From Massilia sp. ZL223 (GTDB lineage Bacteria > Pseudomonadota > Gammaproteobacteria > Burkholderiales > Burkholderiaceae_D), in NCBI RefSeq assembly GCF_018119395.1, contig NZ_JAGPWD010000004.1, positions 124,001-188,000 on the forward strand: a DNA stretch of 64,000 nucleotides, given 5' to 3'. The stretch's first letter is position 1. Each line of letters begins with the position of its first letter. The notes beneath the pieces are model-generated. The model did no database searches, was not told the origin of the DNA, and was given only the letters and a program-made list of their open reading frames with translations. Below, in pieces: positions 59,276-64,000 of this stretch. Position numbers and translations under genes: made by a program.

Positions 59276-61107
59276 GTCACAATCACGGCGCGCAGCGGGC
59301 CGCGCAAGGCATTGCACACGACGACGTCGTCGGCCTGCTCCAGCATCTCGCGCGTGATCACGCGCTCGCTCGCCTGCCAGGCGGGCGCCGCCAGCATCAC
59401 GCCGCGCATCACGCCCGGCAGCAGGCCCGAGGACAGGGGAGGGGTGAACCATGCCTCGCCGAAGCGCACGAACACGTTGCTGCGCCCGCCTTCCGTCAAT
59501 TCCCCACGCTCGTTGAAGAACAGCATATCGAAGGCGCCTTGCGCCTCGGCCGCCTTCCAGCCCGCGTCGTAGCGGCTGCGGATGCTGGTCTTGTGGCGCA
59601 GGAAGATGTCGCTTGATTGCGTCGGCTCGGACGCCAGCACGACCATGACGGGTTCGTGCAGTTCGCTGATCGCACCGGATTGCAATTGCAAGCCCCTGGC
59701 GTGCGAGTTCGACAGGCGCATGCGGTGCAGCTGCCCATGCGGCAGGGCCAGGCAAGCCTCGACCAGCATGCGCCGCGCCTCCTCGCGCTCGAAAGGCAGG
59801 CCGAACCAGGCGCAGGAGCCGGCGATGCGGTCCAGGTGCTGCTCCAGGTGGCGCGGCCCGTCGTCCCAGGACGCGCGCAGGGTTTCGAAGATCTCGAATT
59901 CGTTGTGCAGCCCGGTCAGGAAGCGCGCCTTCAATTGGCACTCGGCGAATTCGGATTGCGGATCGCTGTCGTAGACGATGCCGGCGCCCACACCCAGCTC
60001 GCCCTTTCTGGCCCCACCTTGTGCGCCATTTTCCGGCGCCTGCAAGGCCAGCGTGCGGATCGGCACCGACAGGCAGAAGTCGCCAAAAGGACGGCCATGG
60101 CCATCCCGCGGCGGATCGAACCAGCCGATGGCGCCCGTGTAGATGCCGCGCGCATCCGGTTCCAGTTCGTGGATGATTTCCATCGTGCGCCGCTTGGGCG
60201 CGCCCGTGATCGATCCGCAGGGGTAGAGGGCCGCGAACAGTTCAAGCAGGCTGGCGTCCTCGCGCACGCGCGCCTGCACCGTGGACGTCATCTGCAGCAC
60301 GGCGCCATAGCGCTTCACCTCGAACAGGGCCGGCACCTGCACGCTGCCGGTCTGCGCCACGCGCCCCAGGTCGTTGCGCAGCAGGTCGACGATCATCAGG
60401 TTCTCGGCGCGGTTCTTGGTGTCCTGCGCCAGCGCCTTCGCGCGCTCCTCGTCGACCGCCGGGTCGCCGCTGGCGGGCGCCGTGCCTTTCATCGGCCGCG
60501 CCAGCAGGGTGCCAGCCTCGTGGCGCACGAACAGCTCGGGCGAGAAGGACAGCACCGCGCCGCCGTCCGGCAGGGCGATCAGCGCGCCGTAGGGCACCGG
60601 CTGGCGTGCGCGCAGGCGGGTGTACAGTCCCATCAGCGGGCCGAAGGCGTCGAAACGCAGGCGGTAGGTGTAGTTGACCTGGTAGGTGTCGCCGGCCGCG
60701 ATGTAGTCGCGGATCCGGTTGATCGCATCGGTGAAGCTGGCTTCGTCGACGTTGGCCTGGATGCCGGCCACGCCGGCCGCTTCCTGGCCGGCGCTGCGGG
60801 TCGCCAGCCAGGCCTCGACCTGGGGCGCCGTCATGCGTTCGCAGTGCGAGAACAGCAGCACCTGCGCCAGCGGCCCGTCCAGCGGCCTGGCGGGCAATCC
60901 CTGCAGGTGCGCGCCCAGCTCGTAGCTCAGGAGCGGGACCGCGTACAGGCCGTTGTTAAGGGCTTGCTGGAGCTGATCGAGCAGTTGCGGCCACCCCGCG
61001 GCGTCTTCGCAGCGCAAGCTGCCCGCGTGGCCGTTGTACAGCCGTGAGCCCGCCTCCTGCGTGGCGCTGGCGTCGTCCAGCAGCGCGAAGACTTCCGGGG
61101 TGTCCAT
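59272..61107 (-). CDS. pabB: Aminodeoxychorismate synthase component I fused to aminodeoxychorismate lyase (PabB-PabC)
   Basis: 611-residue fusion. Residues about 1-390 are the chorismate-utilising PabB domain (DTYQVNYTYRLRF, ENLMIVDLLRNDLGRVA, PCGSITGAPKRRTMEII, GVGAGIVYDSDPQSEF). Residues about 400-611 are a class IV PLP-dependent lyase (FEIFETLRA, LTEGGRSNVFV, LPGVMRGV). Together with a PabA glutaminase these make p-aminobenzoate for folate in one polypeptide. It starts 3 bases after the slmA stop, so the two are co-transcribed. Confidence 0.95.
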   Translation of the reverse strand: MDTPEVFALLDDASATQEAGSRLYNGHAGSLRCEDAAGWPQLLDQLQQALNNGLYAVPLLSYELGAHLQGLPARPLDGPLAQVLLFSHCERMTAPQVEAWLATRSAGQEAAGVAGIQANVDEASFTDAINRIRDYIAAGDTYQVNYTYRLRFDAFGPLMGLYTRLRARQPVPYGALIALPDGGAVLSFSPELFVRHEAGTLLARPMKGTAPASGDPAVDEERAKALAQDTKNRAENLMIVDLLRNDLGRVAQTGSVQVPALFEVKRYGAVLQMTSTVQARVREDASLLELFAALYPCGSITGAPKRRTMEIIHELEPDARGIYTGAIGWFDPPRDGHGRPFGDFCLSVPIRTLALQAPENGAQGGARKGELGVGAGIVYDSDPQSEFAECQLKARFLTGLHNEFEIFETLRASWDDGPRHLEQHLDRIAGSCAWFGLPFEREEARRMLVEACLALPHGQLHRMRLSNSHARGLQLQSGAISELHEPVMVVLASEPTQSSDIFLRHKTSIRSRYDAGWKAAEAQGAFDMLFFNERGELTEGGRSNVFVRFGEAWFTPPLSSGLLPGVMRGVMLAAPAWQASERVITREMLEQADDVVVCNALRGPLRAVIVT

Positions 61108-61110
61108 GTT

Positions 61111-61689
61111 TTATGCGGCGAGCAGCAGCGACAGCTGCAAGGTGGTGCCTTCCGCCGGATTCTGCTTGAAGCCGCTCTTGGCGAAACGGTGCCAGCGGCC
61201 GGTCACATAGCTCACCAGGAGGCCGGCGCGCGCGGCGACATCGGCTTCCTGGCCGTGGCCCTGGGTGACGGCCACGCGCAGCGCCTGCTTGAAGGCCAGC
61301 TCGATCTTGTCGTAGAACTGGTTCATGCGCGCCTGCAGGCGCTCGTCTTCGCCCACCAGCGCGTCGCCGATCAGCACGCGCGTCATGCCCGGATTGCTGG
61401 CGGCGAAGCCGAGCAGCATCTGCAGGATGGCGTGGGCCTGCTCGACGCCGCCTTCCTCGCGCTCGCTGATCTGGTTGATCAGGCCGAACACGGTGGACTC
61501 GATGAATTCGATCAGGCCCTCGTACATTTGCGCCTTGCTGGCGAAATGGCGGTACAGCGCCGCTTCCGACACCGACAGGCGCGCCGCCAGGGCCGCCGTG
61601 GTGATCTTTTCTCCCTTCGGCTGCTCGAGCATCGAGGCCAGGGCCTGGAGGATTTGCAGCTTGCGCTGGCCTGGCTTGGTGCTTGCCAT
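61111..61689 (-). CDS. slmA: Nucleoid occlusion factor SlmA (TetR family)
   Basis: 192-residue TetR-fold protein with the SlmA start QRKLQILQALASMLE, the HTH KITTAALAARLSVSEAALYRHFASKAQMYEGLIEFIE and the C-terminal RWHRFAKSGFKQNP motif near the end. SlmA binds specific chromosomal sites and blocks FtsZ assembly over the nucleoid. It sits between the HAD nucleotidase gene and pabB on the minus strand. Confidence 0.95.
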   Translation of the reverse strand: MASTKPGQRKLQILQALASMLEQPKGEKITTAALAARLSVSEAALYRHFASKAQMYEGLIEFIESTVFGLINQISEREEGGVEQAHAILQMLLGFAASNPGMTRVLIGDALVGEDERLQARMNQFYDKIELAFKQALRVAVTQGHGQEADVAARAGLLVSYVTGRWHRFAKSGFKQNPAEGTTLQLSLLLAA

Positions 61690-61715
61690 GGATTCCCTAG
61701 TGATTGTTGTGATGT

Positions 61716-62447
61716 TTAGCGCAACCGGTGCAGGCGTGCAGGAAGTTGCCGTACGGATTTTACTTTGACATCGACGTAACCGGGGCGTTTCAGGGTCCGC
61801 GGCAGCGGCGCGCGGCCAATCGGATCGCTCATGCGCAGGTATTGGGTGACCCAGACCGTGCGCAGGCCCAGCTGGCTGGCGCTTTTCAGGTTGGCCAGGG
61901 TGTCCTCGACCAGCACGCAGCGTTGCGCGGCCACGCCATGGCGGCGCAGCAGGCGGCGCAGCATCAGCTTCGAGGGCTTGGGACGCAGCTGGCCATGCAC
62001 GTGCATGTTCTCGATCGCGATGTGATGGCTGAAGTGATTGTGCAGCTTCAGGCGGCGCACGATCTCGGTCGAATAGCGGGTCGGCGCATTGGTGAGCAGG
62101 ATCTTGCGGCCCGGCAGGCGGCGCAGCAGGCGCCCGAGACCGCGCTCGGCGCGCATCATGCGGTCCAGCGGGCCGATGTCGTGGGTCTCGTGCAGGAAGT
62201 CGGCGGCGCGCACCTTGTGGTGGCGGATCATGCCGAGCAGGGTGGCGCCATAGCGCTTCCAGTAGCCCAGTCGGGCGGCATCGACGGCCGCCTGGTTAGC
62301 GGGCATGCCGTTCTCGCCCAGTACGCGGGCGATATAGATGTTCATATTGGCGCTGATCGCCGGGAAGATGGCGTACGAGGCGTCGTGCAGCGTGTTGTCC
62401 AGGTCAAACAGCCAGACCGGCGCGCGGAGGGTCGTCGAAGTAGCCAC
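61716..62447 (-). CDS. HAD-type pyrimidine 5'-nucleotidase
   Basis: 243-residue HAD phosphatase with motif I DLDNT (15-19, nucleophile Asp15), motif II around LLTNAPTRYS, motif III Lys in RPKPSKLML and motif IV VLVEDTLANL. The family (YjjG/SDT1-like) hydrolyses pyrimidine nucleotides and related phosphates. The argB-nucleotidase-slmA order is common in Burkholderiales. A tRNA-Thr gene lies between it and argB here. Confidence 0.92.
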   Translation of the reverse strand: MATSTTLRAPVWLFDLDNTLHDASYAIFPAISANMNIYIARVLGENGMPANQAAVDAARLGYWKRYGATLLGMIRHHKVRAADFLHETHDIGPLDRMMRAERGLGRLLRRLPGRKILLTNAPTRYSTEIVRRLKLHNHFSHHIAIENMHVHGQLRPKPSKLMLRRLLRRHGVAAQRCVLVEDTLANLKSASQLGLRTVWVTQYLRMSDPIGRAPLPRTLKRPGYVDVKVKSVRQLPARLHRLR

Positions 62448-62543
62448 GATGTCAGCATGAAGCAGGATGGTTGCAACATGCGATTATAGCCATCCGGACG
62501 CGACTGCGCAGCGGGACAGATAAACGATGAGGGAAAGAAGAGA

Positions 62544-62618
<75 letters not shown>

Positions 62619-62653
62619 TGGTAGAAATTCGCGGCTTTTTCTGCCGCGAATGT

Positions 62654-63583
62654 TTAGTGCGACCGGATCATAGTGCCAAAAGCCTGTTCCGTCAAGACTT
62701 CGAGCAGCAAACTGTGTTCGATACGGCCGTCGATGATGTGCACGGTATTGACGCCCGACTTCGCCGCGTCCAGCGCCGACGAGATTTTCGGCAGCATGCC
62801 GCCCGAAATCGTGCCGTCCGCGAACATCTCGTCGATCTCGCGCGCCGACAGGTCGGTGACCAGCTTGCCGTTCTTGTCCTGCACGCCGGCGATGTTGGTC
62901 ATCATGATCAGCTTTTCGGCTTTCAGGATCTCGGCGATCTTGCCGGCGACGACGTCGGCGTTGATGTTGTAGGCCTGGCCGTCCTGGCCGAAACCGATCG
63001 GCGAAATGATCGGGATGAAGGCGTCGTCCTGCAGCGCCTTGACCACGGCCGGGTTGATCGCTTCGATCTCGCCGACGAAGCCGATGTCGAGGAACTCGCC
63101 CGGCTTGTCCTTGTCCGGCATCGCCATGCGGCGTGCGCGGATCAGGCCGCCGTCCTTGCCGGTCAGGCCCACGGCCTGGCCGCCGTAGTGGTTAATCAGC
63201 ATCACGATGTCCTGCTGGACTTCGCCGCCCAGCACCCACTCGACCACTTCCATGGTCTCTTCGTCGGTGATGCGCATGCCCTGCACGAAGGTGCCCTGCT
63301 TGCCGATCTTCTTCAGCGCGTTGTCGATCTGCGGACCGCCGCCGTGTACCACGACCGGATTCATGCCGACCAGCTTGAGCAGGATGACGTCGCGCGCGAA
63401 GCCGTGCTTCAGGCGCTCGTCGGTCATGGCGTTGCCGCCGTATTTGATGACGATGGTCTTGCCGTGGAAATTACGGATGTACGGAAGCGCTTCGGCCAGA
63501 ATTTGCGCCTTGATCTGAGGCGAGACCTTGGTCAGGTCACTGGTCTGGTCGTCGGTCTTCAAGCTGGTCAGATGAGCGTTCAT
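62654..63583 (-). CDS. argB: Acetylglutamate kinase
   Basis: 309-residue ArgB, which phosphorylates N-acetylglutamate in the second step of arginine synthesis. Family blocks: [12 protein letters not shown] near the N-terminus, [10 protein letters not shown], and the C-terminal [21 protein letters not shown] 63583 gives the family's usual N-terminus with the extra leader typical of betaproteobacteria; there is no strong ribosome site. It is followed by the tRNA-Thr gene. Confidence 0.97.
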   Translation of the reverse strand: MNAHLTSLKTDDQTSDLTKVSPQIKAQILAEALPYIRNFHGKTIVIKYGGNAMTDERLKHGFARDVILLKLVGMNPVVVHGGGPQIDNALKKIGKQGTFVQGMRITDEETMEVVEWVLGGEVQQDIVMLINHYGGQAVGLTGKDGGLIRARRMAMPDKDKPGEFLDIGFVGEIEAINPAVVKALQDDAFIPIISPIGFGQDGQAYNINADVVAGKIAEILKAEKLIMMTNIAGVQDKNGKLVTDLSAREIDEMFADGTISGGMLPKISSALDAAKSGVNTVHIIDGRIEHSLLLEVLTEQAFGTMIRSH

Positions 63584-63763
63584 GGAGGGTCCGAAAATAA
63601 TGTCGCGAGATTTTACAGGCAAAAGCCGTGCAATTAGCGTAAAACTTGTGCAGATTATAGGGCGTCTTGTTGTATTTTATGGCAGTCCGCTCCAGAGGCT
63701 CGCCACCGTGAATCCAGGTCTTTTCAAAAAATCAAGTGTTTTGTCCGTTGCAGGGGCAGCGCG

Positions 63764-63955
63764 ATGAGCGTCTGCACCCGCTGCGGCGCCGAATTCGGCT
63801 GCGCCATGGCCGACGGCGCGGCCGAGCCTTGCTGGTGCACCGCGCTGCCGCCCGCCGTCCCTGTTCCGCAGGAAGCCGCGGGCTGCTGGTGCCCGGCCTG
63901 CCTGCGCGCCCACATCGAGGCTGTCAGCCTGGCGCGCGAGCGTCAGGCCGGCTAG
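63764..63955 (+). CDS. Cysteine-rich CWC family protein
   Basis: 63-residue protein with the CWC pattern: CTRCGAEFGCAM, CWCTALP and CWCPACLRAHI, eight cysteines in all, probably binding a metal. Function unknown. It is divergent from argB, and its stop overlaps the end of the partial gene at the window edge. Confidence 0.85.
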   Translation: MSVCTRCGAEFGCAMADGAAEPCWCTALPPAVPVPQEAAGCWCPACLRAHIEAVSLARERQAG

Positions 63956-64000
63956 CGCCGGGTGCGGAAGAAGCGCAGCATTTCGCGGCTCGCGTCCGGT
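63952..64000 (-). CDS. C-terminal end of a gene cut by the window edge
   Basis: On the minus strand the last 49 bases read in frame as PDASREMLRFFRTRR followed by TAG at 63952-63954. The ending DASREMLRFF is like those of some alpha/beta hydrolases, but 15 residues are too few to name a family. It overlaps the stop of the CWC gene by 4 bases, tail to tail. Confidence 0.5.
   Translation of the reverse strand, partial: PDASREMLRFFRTRR

Overview
The window is chromosomal DNA from a high-GC betaproteobacterium, most likely Oxalobacteraceae (Massilia or a close relative). I infer this from protein style, not from a search: a lone type B PutA, a coaD-ferredoxin pair, a PabB-PabC fusion beside slmA, and an mnmG-rsmG-parA-parB-atp block typical of Burkholderiales.

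Layout. 0.1-3.3 kb: a Tat-exported PhoX-type phosphatase, a YnfA-type membrane protein and a DUF2750 protein. 3.4-15.2 kb: part of a type VI secretion system. Baseplate genes tssE-F-G face left and tssK faces right from a shared promoter region. Next comes an effector operon on the minus strand: vgrG, a phospholipase D effector (Tle5 type), a Sel1-repeat lipoprotein that is probably its immunity protein, and a PAAR spike tip. 15.4-22.8 kb: housekeeping genes (glmS, an AsnC/Lrp regulator, glmU, rsmD, coaD, ferredoxin, ChaB, DUF1003). 23.3-31.6 kb: a LysR regulator, an Lrp regulator divergent from putA, ald, an MTA/SAH nucleosidase and an AAC(6')-like acetyltransferase.

31.6-32.8 kb is a 1.26 kb stretch with no gene and is the most striking part of the window. 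It carries three diverged copies of a unit of about 209 bp. Each copy holds DnaA-box pairs facing each other at a fixed 17 bp register and a recurring GTAAACG/CGTTTAC motif. An A7T8 tract lies just before the third copy. To the right almost every gene is on the plus strand up to 57 kb, including mnmG, rsmG, parA, parB and the ATP synthase operon, with three parS-type palindromes just upstream of mnmG. Together this looks like a chromosomal replication origin or a DnaA-titrating locus. dnaA itself is not in the window.

32.8-42.2 kb: a GMC oxidoreductase, a branched-chain-amino-acid-type ABC importer (livG-F-binding protein-H-M), an alpha/beta hydrolase, an iron-type alcohol dehydrogenase and a TSUP permease. 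42.4-54.2 kb: mnmG, rsmG, parA, parB and the complete atpIBEFHAGDC operon, closed by a strong terminator. 54.4-55.0 kb: a small double-glycine-leader, glycine-zipper peptide followed by a two-helix membrane protein, a candidate microcin/immunity pair. 55.2-64.0 kb: a small membrane protein, a serine hydrolase, a secreted amidase, a CoA-binding protein, a periplasmic glutathione peroxidase, and the minus-strand group argB, tRNA-Thr, a HAD nucleotidase, slmA and pabBC. A CWC-type protein and the tail of a gene cut by the window edge end the window.

Functional names come from motifs and family knowledge read by eye; no database search was run.
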